A stretch of DNA of 64,000 bases from Polyporus tsugae (lineage: Eukaryota; Basidiomycota; Agaricomycetes; Polyporales; Polyporaceae): positions 2,108,001 through 2,172,000 of the forward strand of contig JAHRBS010000009.1 in assembly GCA_024305745.1 (NCBI GenBank), written 5' to 3'. The position numbers and the translations under genes were made by a program. The notes beneath the pieces were generated by a model. The model was not told the DNA's origin and did not search any database. It was given only the letters and a program-made list of their open reading frames with translations. This document shows, in pieces, positions 1 to 11,099 of this stretch (position 1 is its first letter; each line of letters opens with the position of its first letter).

Positions 1-481
1 GACGTTATAGCAGGAGTCCGAAACAAGGCACGACGAGCTTCCTAGGGAGAAATAGCCGTTTGAATTCGCCGTTAGACATGTGCATGAGTTGTAAGGAGAA
101 GCGTGGTGGTCACGGTGGGCCGACCATCGGTGGAAGGCCCGGCGTCGGAGTCAGATGGCGGAGCTGGCGCGGAGTGGCGGGATGGCGATGCCGCCGGTGT
201 GGACTTTGTCTTTCAAATCATGATCGACAACTTTATGCCAGTGGAACAGTATGTACTATGTAGGCATCGTCCGACGGTCGACCTCCTCCGACACCCAACC
301 GACGCCTGTGGCCAGACCGTGACCTTCAGCTTACCAGTAGTACTGGCGTAGTAATCCAGGCTAGGCTCTCAAGTTGCGGCCACTTCAGACTCTCAACTGA
401 ACCCACAGTAAGCCTCCAAATTGCAATGGCGACTATCACCTCTAATCTGTCTTTTGTGCTGAAAAAGGTGCACCCACTGGC
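1..481. other. Upstream intergenic region
   Basis: I see no gene here. The open frames are short and overlapping, with no recognisable motif or splice-consistent exon. The last ~100 bases should hold the promoter and 5' leader of the F-box gene that starts at 482, but no TATA box stands out. Confidence 0.5.
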
Positions 482-2050
482 ATGAACCGCGCGATCGACC
501 AGCTCCCAAACGAAATCTTAGTTGAAATATTCCTCGAGGTTCAGGCCAAATCGTCACCAAAGAACCCCTGGTATAAGCTCTTGCAAGTATGCAAACGGTG
601 GTTCGCCGTCGCTCGCGTCTCCCCGGTCCTCTGGCGCGTCGTAGACTTCAAGGATGACATCGACTGGTTGCAATACAACCTCACGTATTCCGGAGATATG
701 CTCTTGATCCTTCGCTGCTTCTATGTGGAGGAATTCGCGCCCGTTACTTCCCTCGTTTCACGACACGTCCACAGACTTCGCAGCCTCCAACTCGACCTGA
801 TCTACCGCATATCAGATCACTCACTGGCTTCCCTGTTATATTACTCCATTCCCGCTCTTGAAAAGCTCCATCTAGACTTCGACGCTGACGCGGATGATGG
901 AGATGAGGAACTAGATCCACTCGATCCCGACGTAAAGGAGGACGAGGAGGGCAACCCGGTCCGGTACCCCTTCTTCTGGTTCCCCCAAGCCGAGCAATTC
1001 CCGCGACTCACCCACCTTTCCTTGGGCCTGTGCGTTGGCTTTTCCCTCCGCTTTCCCGTGATCCCCACCCTGAAGGCACTGGAGTTGGACCGCTGCATCG
1101 CTGCACCGACCATCCCGCTCGAGCAGTTCATCGCAGAGTTTATCGCCAAGCTTCCGGCACTAGAGGAGCTCCGTCTCTGCCGGTTGGAGATCTCGCCATC
1201 GCCAGGTTCCGCCCTCAGATTCCCCCACACTCTCCGCAAGCTCGAGTTCGAGCATTTCCCCCTCTCGGTCGCAAGCTTCCTCTCCAGCCTAGCACCGCTG
1301 CCCAGCGATATGAACGTCCACCTTAGGCGGCGGCTACGCTACTTCGGACCAAACTTGGATCCGGAGTCCCCTGTTACCGCCCTTTACTCCCTTCCGCCTG
1401 ACAGGAGCGTTCTTCCGATCCTCGACCTCGTGGAGACCGTGACCATATACCAGGATGGGTTCGAGAACTACAGCCTGTTCGGCACCACCCCCGCCGGAAC
1501 CAAAGTCGAAATCGCTGCCTGGGTCGCAGAGGACTGTCCCGAGCCGTTAGATTACCTGGCAGACGTCGCAGACGCCTTCAAGAATGCGCCGGTCACGGAG
1601 CTTCGAGTCAACGGCCACGACGAGCACAAGATGGACCAGGAGCAGTGAGCGCGTACTCTTCCGGTCTTCCCCCGTCTACGACGTATCGCGGTTCTGAACA
1701 CGAAGGACGGGGAGTTCGACGCACGGCCGGGCTTGTTGAAGGCGCTCCGTGCCGTACCGTCTGGAACTTTCGAAGTTCCATGCGCCGAGCTGGAGTCCCT
1801 CACCCTCGTAGCCCAGAAGCCTCGACGCGACGCGGAGTTCGCTACCGAGATTGCGGGGTGTTTGACGGAGAGGGCTTCTCGTGGGTGCCGCCTCCAGGAC
1901 CTGTGCGTCATCCTCGTGCGTCCACGGAAAGGTCGCAAGGCTTCGTCGACGTTCCAGGAGCGACAACAGGTGTACACCGACGTGCTCAAGCTGGTAGTAG
2001 GGACACTGCGCTTCTCGAGCGGAATGAGCCAGAGTACGAGGTTATTGTGA
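482..2050 (+). pseudogene. F-box/LRR protein 1, interrupted by one in-frame TGA
   Basis: A single-exon frame runs from ATG 482 to the stop at 2050, with one internal TGA at 1646-1648. The N-terminus is an F-box (about residues 5-50: LPNEILVEIF, then WYKLLQVCKRW and SPVLW). It would recruit SKP1 in an SCF ubiquitin ligase. Leucine-rich segments typical of basidiomycete F-box proteins follow. The frame beyond the stop still matches the C-terminal third of the neighbouring paralog (RRIAVLNT here, ERIAIVDT there). In the paralog, the residue aligned to the TGA is Trp in RHWVRAL, so the simplest event is TGG to TGA. Translation would stop at 388 aa and lose about 133 residues. A truncated functional product or readthrough cannot be excluded. 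No intron is needed, and none fits around the stop. Confidence 0.75.
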
Positions 2051-2761
2051 GTAATATGTCGACTAATAATGCCGATGATTGCTTGATCCTGACTGCTAAT
2101 GTAGGAGTACTGACGTTGATACTGACTATCGTTAGTTCAGTTCCTTCCTGTCACCTGAGTGGGATTAATACTGCTTGTCCAGTTACATGCCGACACGGAG
2201 TCGTTTGTAGCCCCCAAAGTCGCCAGACAACATCTCCATCGAATTGAAGCTTTTATTAGAACTTGTTTTATGTTCTCTCTCGTTCTTGTCAGATCTGATG
2301 TGCCGATGTTGGCCCTGATTAAAATTTGCGGTGGCACACTGTTTGAGCGTTGTGTCACCTCGTCACAATGAAGTTGTGACAATCTACGGACTAGGCCTAA
2401 CACAGGCCTATCAAGATGTCGCCTTGGAGGTAACGGTGGCTCAGATGGAGAGCGAGTGAGAGAGAGAAAGTTCGGCGAAGCGCGCAGGCGCGCCCGCCCG
2501 GACTGGTGCTTAGATCAGTGCATCGTCGGTGTCGCGGTCACCCGAACACACGAGTCGCAAGATCGTGCAACCACCACAATAGGAACCAAGGTACAGTAAG
2601 GGATAGATCAGGGGAGGGGAGTTTTATAATTGACATTCCATTGGGTCTGTTAGCTCAGCCCACTCCTCGTAGTTGCGATCATTTTTCCCCAGCCTGCTTG
2701 CGATCTCCATCGGACACCCTGGCAAAAACACCGGAAGAAGTTTCACGACCCCGCTGAGCAG
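2051..2761. other. Intergenic spacer between the F-box paralogs
   Basis: No supported gene. The 3' flank of the first F-box gene is AT-richer. The right end should carry the promoter and leader of the second copy, because a well-formed intron starts at 2762. Confidence 0.5.
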
Positions 2762-2812
2762 GTAAGTTTATCTGTCATGAAGCCATCGTCAGAGCTAACA
2801 TGTGCATGGTAG
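2762..2812 (+). other. Predicted 5'-UTR intron of F-box gene 2
   Basis: A 51-nt stretch starts with the donor GTAAGT, contains the branch site GCTAAC and ends in TAG. It lies nine bases before the ATG at 2821. No coding frame crosses it, so it is most likely a leader intron. Confidence 0.55.
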
Positions 2813-2820
2813 GATCGTTC

Positions 2821-4527
2821 ATGACGAGGAACATATCAAAGGCCGCACCCACTGATACCGCTCAACATGCCAATACAACGCCGATCTCCAACTCGACCAA
2901 CCGAGGGATAGTGTGTTTCGTCAACGAACTCCCGGACAAAGTATTGGCTAATATCTTCGTCGATGTGCGATTGGAATCCTGGGACGACTCCTGGTACCAA
3001 CTACTACTCCACGTATGACAGCGATGGGCCGCCGTCGCTCGTGCCTCCCCAGTCCTGTGGAGTACCGTAAGCATCCAGAAAGAACCCAAGGCCGAGCTGA
3101 TACGTTTGAGTCTCCAACTGTCGGGTGCCTTGCCTCTTGACATCTCCTTCATCGAAACCGAGAACCTTTCCGTCTCGGTTTCCCTCATCTCCCCGCACGT
3201 TTCCCGCCTTCGCAGTGTCCGCGTCGTGGGAGTTCGCGCAACCAGAGACGAGTCACTAACGACTTTCCTGCGCCAGCCTATGCCAAACCTCAAGGATCTA
3301 GAGCTTTGTTTCATCCCGAAAATGGAAGCCCTGCCCTACCTCGCATTCGACGATGCACGGCCCCCAGAAGACCTAGACCCCTTCCTATGGAACCCCGAGA
3401 TCAATCGGTGTCCGGATCTGCATCGCCTTTCCTTAGGCCGTGGAGTCCAAATTGCAGGGCAGCTCCCCGTGTACCACGCACTGCGACAGCTCGAACTCCG
3501 CGACCGCCGGGCTCATACGCCGTTCACCATCGTCACGTTCGTCCAATTCCTGTCTCAACATCCGCACCTCGAGGAGCTCTCCCTGTGCCAGTATCGTCCT
3601 GCCATCGTTCCAGTGCATGCCCCTCTGTCCCTCCCCCATACCATTCGAAAGTTCTCGCTCGAGGATAACGCGCACTACGTCAAACCGTTCCTCTCGTCAT
3701 TCCACATCCCACCCACAGTTGACCTGTACCTCACCCGCGCACTCGACTATCTGGACCACGGCGACATCGACATGGACGACTACGACTCCGAGACGATGCA
3801 CACGGTCACGCAGCTGCTCCCGGACAACCGCAGCCTGCTCCCGATCCTCGGCATCGTCGACAGCGTCGAGCTCACCCGAGAGTTCGAGGCGAGGTACGCC
3901 CTCACGGCACGCACGCCCGAGGGGACCGTCGTCGAGCTCACGGGAAAGGTCCACAACGACGCCGAGCAAGAGCTCCGCGAGGGGCTGCACGTCCTCGAGG
4001 ACATCACGAACGCATTCCGGACGGCGCCCCTCGTCGAGATCCGCGTCGGGGGCCACGGCTCGTCCGTGCTCGAAAAGCGCCACTGGGTGCGCGCGCTGCG
4101 CGCCTTCACGACGCTCGAGCGGATCGCCATCGTCGACACGGCCCCCGACACGCGGTGGGACGCGCGAGCTACGCTGCTCGAGGCCCTGCGGATGAGCGAG
4201 CAGCCGTTGAAGAAGGGCCCGAAGTCGGCCTCGACGGCGACGGACGTCCCGCCTCTTGCGCCGCAGCTGAAGTCGCTCAGCTTCCTGTCGCGCGAGTGGG
4301 ACAAGGAGGACGAGACGTTCTCGAAGGAGCTCGAGCGCTGCCTCCAGAGCAGGAAGTCGCGCGGTTGCCAGCTCAAGGACCGGCGCTTGGTCCTCAAGTA
4401 TGGCTGGCCCAGGTGGAAAAGTGGGAGCAACGAGCAAGAAAACCGACGGCGCATGGAGGTGTACGCCACGAGACTGCGGCACCTCGTCGATAACCTGCAT
4501 ATCGAGTTTTACAACTTTGCAGCATGA
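2821..4527 (+). pseudogene. F-box/LRR protein 2, interrupted by one in-frame TGA
   Basis: This tandem paralog of the gene at 482 is one frame from ATG 2821 to the TGA at 4525-4527, with an internal TGA at 3016-3018. The stop falls inside the F-box: WYQLLLHV, stop, QRWAAVARASPVLW. The sister gene reads Cys there (LLQVCKRW), and HVC-[KRQ]-RW is usual in these F-boxes, so TGC to TGA is the likely change. The ~500 codons after the stop stay open and GC-rich, ending in an LRR-like region and a basic C-terminus. After the stop, the first in-frame ATGs lie about 90 codons downstream, so a re-initiated product would lack the F-box. A 9-nt GT..AG (GTATGACAG) spans the stop but is far too short to be an intron. 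Confidence 0.75.
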
Positions 4528-5036
4528 GTGAGCTCTCCTTGCCTCCACGACGATGTTGAGACTACCACTCACAATAGTGGTATCATCTTTAGCTGGCAGG
4601 CTATCAGTAGATATGACGTCAAATAAGCAGTCGCCTTCAGGGTTGGACGGGAGGAGCTGCTGACAGCAGGCTCGGAATAGGCATGAACCACGTAACATGT
4701 CATAGTCCGTGGTGCGCGCGGTGGGTGACCGGGTGTATCATATCTCTATGTTAGGTGAAGTCTTATGCCGTAGGCAGAAACAGGACGCTTGTGGTGGTAT
4801 CTACAGTCGAAGTGCGTCCACCTGAATGTGAGATGACATCTGGAACCTGAGCCTTTCTCATCTCAGAAATAATGAGTCCGCGAATCCACACGACAAACCT
4901 GAGAACGACGCATTATTTGGTAATCCTTATGCCGACAGCCCAATAACTTAAACATTAAACATTACCCAATAAAACAAAGTCAAGTAGTCGTCATCGCGTA
5001 TCCCTTGCTAGCGTTACTATCCTCGATCCTAAGCCA
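4528..5036. other. Convergent spacer, no gene seen
   Basis: This holds the 3' ends of F-box gene 2 (+) and the GH43 gene (-). The AT-rich stretch around 4940-4985 could hold polyadenylation signals. No coding frame is supported. Confidence 0.5.
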
Positions 5037-6262
5037 TCAGTTGACGAGCTTCGGCTCCCCGCTCGAGAAGTCGACAAAGTTGATGCCGAGGTACGACGGC
5101 CCGCCGACCGTCTCGTTCTTCTTCACGTAGTGGTACACGATCACGTCGCGCTTGCTCACCGGGTCGTTGAAGAGGCTCTGCCCGCCCGGCGCGTAGATGT
5201 TGTCGTGCGAGCCGAGGATGTTCCAGCCCGAGTGCGTACCCGCTGTGATCGCGTGCCCGGAGCCGTCGAGGAAGGGCCCCGAGGAGCTCTTGGAGCGTCC
5301 GACGCGCACCTTGTACTCCTGCCCCGGGGCCGGGCGCGTCTTGTCCTGTGCAGCGCGCGGGTGTGTGTAAGTACATGGAAGAGACACACGGAGAGGTGGG
5401 AGGAGTGAGAGAGAGATAGAGACACGTACGCCAGTGAGGGGGGTGTGGCCGTCGGAGAAGAACTCGAACCAGTAGGGGGAGCTCGGGGGCTTGTAGGTGA
5501 AGCCGCCCTCGGAGGGGCGGCCGTTCCCGCCGGCGAGGTGCGTGCCCGGGGGGTTCTGCGCCTTCGTGGATATAGTCTTGAGGTTGATCTGGAAGATGCC
5601 GCCCCACCACGAGCCGAAGCCGAGCTTGAGCTTGCCGTTGTCCACGACGATGTTTCCGTCGACTGTGCGCACGCGACGTAGAGCATGTCAGACTCAGAGA
5701 AGAAGGATAGATGGAGAACGAACAACGGGGACGGGAGAGCACTGGAAAGGAAGGCAAGACGTACTAGCGTTGAACGCGTCCCCCTTCTTCGACGTGATCA
5801 CCGCGCCGTGGTCCTTCCAGGACCCCGGCTCCATCGACGGGCTCGTGGCGACGCCGATCGCCGAATTCTGTGTCCCGAGCTGCGAGACGGAGTAGTACAG
5901 CACGTACTGTCCGTTGATCAACTTCACATCGGGGGCCCACAGGCTGCAGCTCTTGATCGAGATGTCCTTGATGACGGTGCAGTTCGGGAGCACGGCGCCG
6001 ACGGCCTTCCAGGGGCCGCGGAGGGATGTGGACGTGTACGTCCGGATGCCCGAGCCCGTGGAGAAGACGAAGTACTTCTTGCTCGTGGGATTGTACGCGA
6101 TTGCGGGGTCGCGGAGTTGGATGCTACCTGCGCACGGATATCAGCAAGGCGCGAGCGTACCGGGAGAGAGAGACACGTACTGCTGCCGGGGAGCGGGTTG
6201 GGGATGGCGAACGCGAGGGTCGTGAGCGATGCGACGGTCGAAAGGATGTAAAAGAGCTTCAT
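5037..6262 (-). CDS. Secreted GH43 arabinan endo-1,5-alpha-L-arabinosidase
   Basis: Exons on the minus strand: 6262-6181, 6127-5765, 5662-5430 and 5345-5037 (introns 53, 102 and 84 nt; all phases agree), giving 328 aa. The protein would cut alpha-1,5-arabinan in pectin side chains outside the cell. Residues 1-19 form a signal peptide ending LAFA. The GH43 five-blade propeller signatures are present in order: RDPAI with the catalytic Asp near residue 34, LWAPDV near 90-95, NAID with the pKa-modulating Asp near 150, and SEGGF with the likely acid/base Glu near 200. The later GSHDNIYAPGGQS and VYHY motifs are typical of endo-arabinanases. Length is normal for the family. The start is the only ATG that gives a signal peptide. 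Family assignment is firm; exact linkage specificity is inferred. Confidence 0.85.
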
Positions 6263-7735
6263 GATGAACAAAAAAAATGAAAGAACGCGCAAAGTGGAGC
6301 TACAGCGTGCAGCTGGAGCGTCCGAGGGTCGAAGTTGAAGTGGAGAGGAGCCCACAGCATGTTACTGTTCACCGTTTTATACTCGCAGCGAGATCATTCA
6401 GGAGATGGAAACTGGCCAAGGGCCCAGCACTCATCTTCGGCACTGGCGTGAAGCTTGAAGACTCGTGAGTGACCGACCTGTGCCGCCGACCATGTGCCAC
6501 GCGATGAATCTGTATGCTTGACACAGTTGGCCGAAAATGATGCCTGTCCGACATAGACATGGCGCATCAGTTGCATCAACTGCTTGGTAAAGCATGTTAA
6601 CCCCGACGATCGCAGTCACTTATGCCGAAGTTTTTTGAGTTGTGGCAGTTTCCTCGATCGGGACTGAGCGTGACAAGCTTGATGGTTTGATCCAGTCCCT
6701 GGCAGTGACTCCGATGTGAGCATTGATACTGATGCGACACAGCATTGCCAAGAAATTGGAAGGAACGCACAACTTCAAAAGACATACGATGTTGTCCGTT
6801 GTCTGACAAGCCCCGTGACTGAAATTTGGGCCCATCCCTGCGCGACGCTGAGGTCTCAAGCGACACGTATGTGGCCAGGGCAAGGGATTCAGGTAAGTAA
6901 TGGCTGCAACGAAGACGAGCAAGAGGTGCTTTCATTGCGGGTTTAAATTTCATCCAGTTGTTGGATCCTGGGCAGGTGTAGCAGGCGGTTCCCAGACCCA
7001 GCTGGGCTCGATCTGGTCCGGGCGAAGGACTCCAAGTGTGTAAATGAAACAGTGACTGTGCAGTGCAGTCCGGGACAGCACACGCAAACTTCACATGGCA
7101 GTGTACACGCAACTCATATCGAACTGAACCGGATCGATTCCGGGAAGTGTGACCTAACGCGACCGTGACAACGCGTCGCGGCCGCTGGGTACTCTGAGGC
7201 CTGAGGTCGCGTCAGTGGGCAGTCTCAGCCCGATAAAAGATGTAACTGCAGTCAGAAGAGTCTTTTCACAACTTGATCCAGGACCACCACCACCACCTCC
7301 CAACCCAAGGCCTCACGCCTACCCTTGTACGCGACAGCGACACCCACCCGCCTGCCAGTGGCCCTCCCTTCCGCGACCCGAGCTCGAGATGGTCCAAACG
7401 CCGGCATACCGTCGCGGGCCCAGTCGGTGAGCGAGCCACGGATGCATTGTGAACGGCATTCAGTCGTCGTTAAATCAGAGGGTGCAAGTTACGACGGTAC
7501 GTTGTCGTCCATATAGTTGCGTCCAGGACCATGTACTATGCGCGCATATATGCAGGCAGCGTCAGAGAAAAAGCACGCGGGCTGATGCGAACTCGTTCCT
7601 ACAGTGATGAAAACCCCGAATTACGTCTTCATTGAAGAATTACTGCGACAGAAGCGCATACATGCACGTTTCCGATGAATGGTCAGTCCCCTCTCCTTGC
7701 AAACTTGACCCGAGTACAGGCAACCTTTGGGACCT
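6263..7735. other. Intergenic region, no gene supported
   Basis: Holds the GH43 promoter at its left end. The open frames at 6.4-7.5 kb are short, mutually overlapping and AT/GC-mixed. None splices into a recognisable protein. Confidence 0.45.
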
Positions 7736-8146
7736 CTACAACTCGGAAGACTTCTTGACCTCGTTCAGCTCGTGCGCCAGCTTCACGACGTCATTCTACG
7801 CAGAAGGAGTGCGAGTCAGGCTATGATATGGTGAGCTAAACAGGAACCGTACCCCGTCTCTCGCAATCTTCACCGCCGGATCCCCCGGTTTAGCATTGCG
7901 ACTGGCCGTCTTCCCCTGCGGTGACGTTGACTTTGAGTCCCCTGCAAATTCTCCACTGGATGAAGGGCGCACCTTGTTGCTTGTGACTTGAGCCTTCCCT
8001 TCCTCGACGATCTCTGCGACCTTTCCCTCAGCTGTTCCGCTCCCTCCCCATTTCCATCTTCGCCGGCATCCCCGTCAGACTGTCTGCGCAGACCAAAGTA
8101 AGTGCACTTACGAGACATCCTGTCCTTGCTGCAGCTTGTCGGCCAT
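7736..8146 (-). CDS. Hva1/TUDOR domain small protein
   Basis: Exons on the minus strand: 8146-8112, 8057-7853 and 7795-7736, with introns of 54 and 57 nt (donors GTAAGT and GTACGG, acceptors AAG and TAG). The product is 99 aa, starting MADKLQQGQDVSWKWG. GQDVSWKW, GKVAEIVEEGKAQV, PGDPAVKI and the closing NDVVKLAHELNEV match the fungal and bacterial hypervirulence-associated TUDOR domain (Pfam Hva1_TUDOR, DUF2945). Its molecular role is unknown beyond a small beta-barrel fold. A Ser/Gly/Lys-rich insertion of about 30 residues between the first strands and PGDPAVKI is longer than usual. No single exon is long enough to be noticed alone; the splice phases and the domain together support the model. 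Confidence 0.75.
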
Positions 8147-9061
8147 GTGTCAAAAGGTACGTCGTGGCCTGGGGAAGGATTTGAGAAAGCTGTCTCTTGT
8201 TCTTGATCTGCTTCCGCCATACCGGGCCGGGGAAGGGATGATGTCATGGGCGCATAGTTTGCCTTTTTGGTGCCGATCGCCTTCCCTTGATCGACCGATG
8301 ACGTATCGTGAAGCTGAGTTCACGGAGCTGTGCCCTGGATATGCATCTGAAGGGACGTGAACATCAGGAAAAACCAGTGTCTCGAGAGCTCCCCGAGCCT
8401 CCCGAGATATCTCGAGTCACTCGCGAGCGTTCCGGAGATTGAAGTGTAGGCGGAGCGCTCTCGCCGCGGCCGGTGGCACTCGAGAGAGGGGGGCCATGAC
8501 CTTTCGTTACACACCGGGCACTTTGGGACCACCACGTTGGTGTGCGCCTCATCGACAATAACCTCATCGACATGATACGGTGCCCATTACTTACGACTGT
8601 CGCGATCAAGGGGCCATGCGACGCATTTCCCATGCCGGTACATAAGTCTCCCCACGGGTAGATCTAGAGCTACCGTAGAGGTCTTGGTTGAGGCGACTTC
8701 ACATTGACCCGTCCGCAGGCAAAACTGCGATCGAGGACTGATTAGTACCTGAAACTGTAAAGAACACGCACCTGCGTCCGGGTTTGCTGTCATATGATCC
8801 GTCAACCAAGAGCGCCAATATGGAGGGGAAAGCAAAGAGATAAATTAGCAGGGAGCGAATGTCTAGTATGTGCGTGCATGGGCTGTTTGACATGTCTGCG
8901 TAGATACATCAAAGACTGGACGCAGAGTAAGTACTTCATGGGACTATCTATCATCTACATATTACCTGGTAGGTGCTACAATGATCTATGTGTTCGGGGA
9001 AAGCGAGAGTGTTGAGATTGCGCGCCGCGCATACCGGAAGGCCGGCGAAACGACGATGTCG
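8147..9061. other. Intergenic region with a Cys-containing vestige
   Basis: On the minus strand at about 8890-8320, short pieces read FCLRTGQC, RHGKCVAWPLDRD and KCPVCNE in that order. This is loosely like a RING-type finger, with splice-like GTAAGT and CTAATC signals between them, but the frames cannot be joined into one protein. I treat it as non-coding or a decayed fragment. Confidence 0.2.
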
Positions 9062-11099
9062 TCACTGTATCCGGTCCCATTGCCTCATGCACGAGTACCC
9101 GTTGTAGTCTGCACGCGAAGCCAAGCCAAAAGTTCAAACATCAGCGCTGACACTGCAGGGAGGGAGCGGTGGAATGCGCGCGCACCGAAGCTGCGGCTCA
9201 GCTCGCAGTCGCACTTGCCGCGTCGCCACGCGCCGTCGCCCTTGGGACAGTGCGTGTACGGGTTGTGCTCGTAGCCGATCTCGTCCAAGAACTGGATCTG
9301 GTCTTTGCTCTGGAAGAGCGAGACCGCGATGCTGTGCACAGGGGCATCGCCCCACCGCTAACAAAGCGTTTCAATTGTCGGTAAACAAACGTCGACTGTG
9401 ATGCCGCAGAGGACAGCAATGGCGGCATACCTCGTAGTAGAACCCGCCTTTGGAGTCGAGGAACTCGAAGTACTTCGTGTACGCCTCGCCTCGCCAGAAG
9501 TCCATGTTCGCGATCTCGAAGTTGCTCCAGACTGCGAAGGCGGCGCGGATTAGATATCAGACATGTCAGGGCATACGAGAGCGGTGCGCACAGTGGCATA
9601 GGTTGTAGCTGTTGCCGTTGTCATCCGACATGTACCCCATCGCGTTGTTCTTAGCGACGTATTCGGGGTGTGCCTTGATGAACTCCTTGGTCGCATCCCA
9701 TAGAGTGGGTATTGTCGCGCCAAATTCATACATCGTGATTGTAAACCCTACAAAGACTTGTTTGAATGCTGGTCCTGACACCACGGAGGAGTGAACGTAC
9801 CATAGGTCTTGTTGTGGTCCTCCATGTACAGGAAGGGATCATAGTCGACGTCGCAATGGAAGTGTACGTCGGGTCTGTTGGTCACACGTAAGCAAGGCGA
9901 ACACACGCTGCACGATCGTGATGCGTGGGACACATACTCTACCCGCCAGTACCACTTGTACTTTTGTAGGATCGGATGGCGGAAGAAGAACTGGAGCGGA
10001 GCCATAAATCAGCGCCATCTCGATGACTCTAAAACAGGACTCCCACGTACGCCAGAGTTGAAGCGGCACATATTGCGATAGGACACGCTGTCCCCGTAGA
10101 TGATGTTGTCCGCGGCCATCTTCTCCCGTCCGGCGCGCGCCTTGTCCTCGTCGATCCAGTCGGGCTGGTACCAGTGGTGGTTCGGGATCTGGGCGAAGGT
10201 GGCCTCGCTGCCGATCACGTTGCTCATGCGTCTGCAACATATGGATGGTTAGTGGAAGACGCTCCTGACTGAAGATGAAGGGTGAAAGAGGGGCAGTTGC
10301 TTCGATCGGCGGAAGCAACCAGCCTGAAACTGTGCGGAAAACCCACAGTGGTACACCCGCTCCGAACTGACCATCGGCCCGGACCGTGCGCCCGACTCAG
10401 GCGTACCACCGCGCGAGAAAATTACGACGTCGAGGCTGGGCGTCGACCGGGCGCCACAGCCTGGCGGATGGACAGGCGCAGTCTTCTAAGTATCAGGCCG
10501 CGCCTGAGATGCATCATAGTGGAGCGACGTGCATCGCCGGTCGCCTCATGCGCGCGTTTGGAGCGGGGCCCCCAGCAAAGCAGAACGCCCCAGCGAGACG
10601 ACGAGCAAAGGGGGCAACGTACGTTTTGAACTCTTCAGAAAACGGCTCCTCGTTGAGGAAGACCCACGGGTACCCGAACTTCCTGTTGAACCGGTCCTCC
10701 AGCCGCCGGACGCTCTTCACCGCGCTGTCCACGTCGCTGTTCCGCGCGAGCATGAGGAGCGTTGCATTCGCGCGCCGCGAGAGGAGTGTGTCGGGGTGCT
10801 TCGAGCCCGGGTCTATCGGCACATAGTACTCTTCTGGGATGGATCCCGAGGAGCCCCATGGGAGCTGGGCTGCGATGCTCTTGAGGGAGGTGACGCGGCC
10901 ATAGTCTTCGTGTGTGAAACTGAGAATGGAGTGCAGGCCGAGCTGTCGCGGCGTGTGCAGACTCGTGAGCTCGCCGATCTCCTGATGGACCTCCTCTCGG
11001 GCCCTTTCCCTCCAGCGCAGAGCACGACAGCGAGCAACTCACGATGATAAAAAGCACCAGCAGCACATAACGCGCAGGCGTGGTGAGCTTGAGCACCAT
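9062..11099 (-). CDS. GT15 alpha-1,2-mannosyltransferase (KRE2/KTR family)
   Basis: Nine exons on the minus strand: 11099-11043, 10981-10623, 10231-10051, 9990-9938, 9874-9801, 9747-9592, 9531-9431, 9357-9186 and 9108-9062. They encode 399 aa with consistent phases. This is a Golgi type II membrane enzyme that adds mannose from GDP-mannose to N- and O-glycans. Residues 8-20 form the signal anchor ([11 protein letters not shown]). The family hallmarks follow in order: [83 protein letters not shown] and the CSCLRQ-like tail YSCMRQWDR. Length is typical. The third-exon acceptor closes an intron of 391 nt, against 53-77 nt for the other seven, with a good branch site (CACTAACC). No frame inside it extends the protein. 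Confidence 0.9.

Noticed and set aside
1646..3018. Selenocysteine or codon reassignment at the F-box TGAs
   Set aside because: No other gene here uses TGA as sense, one site aligns to Trp and the other to Cys, and no supporting element is visible.
3013..3021. 9-nt GT..AG that would splice out the TGA of F-box gene 2
   Set aside because: Far below any known intron length; a nonsense change is simpler.
3697..4698. 333-codon minus-strand frame opposite F-box gene 2
   Set aside because: Antisense shadow of a GC-rich coding region; Arg/Leu/Val-biased and without motif.
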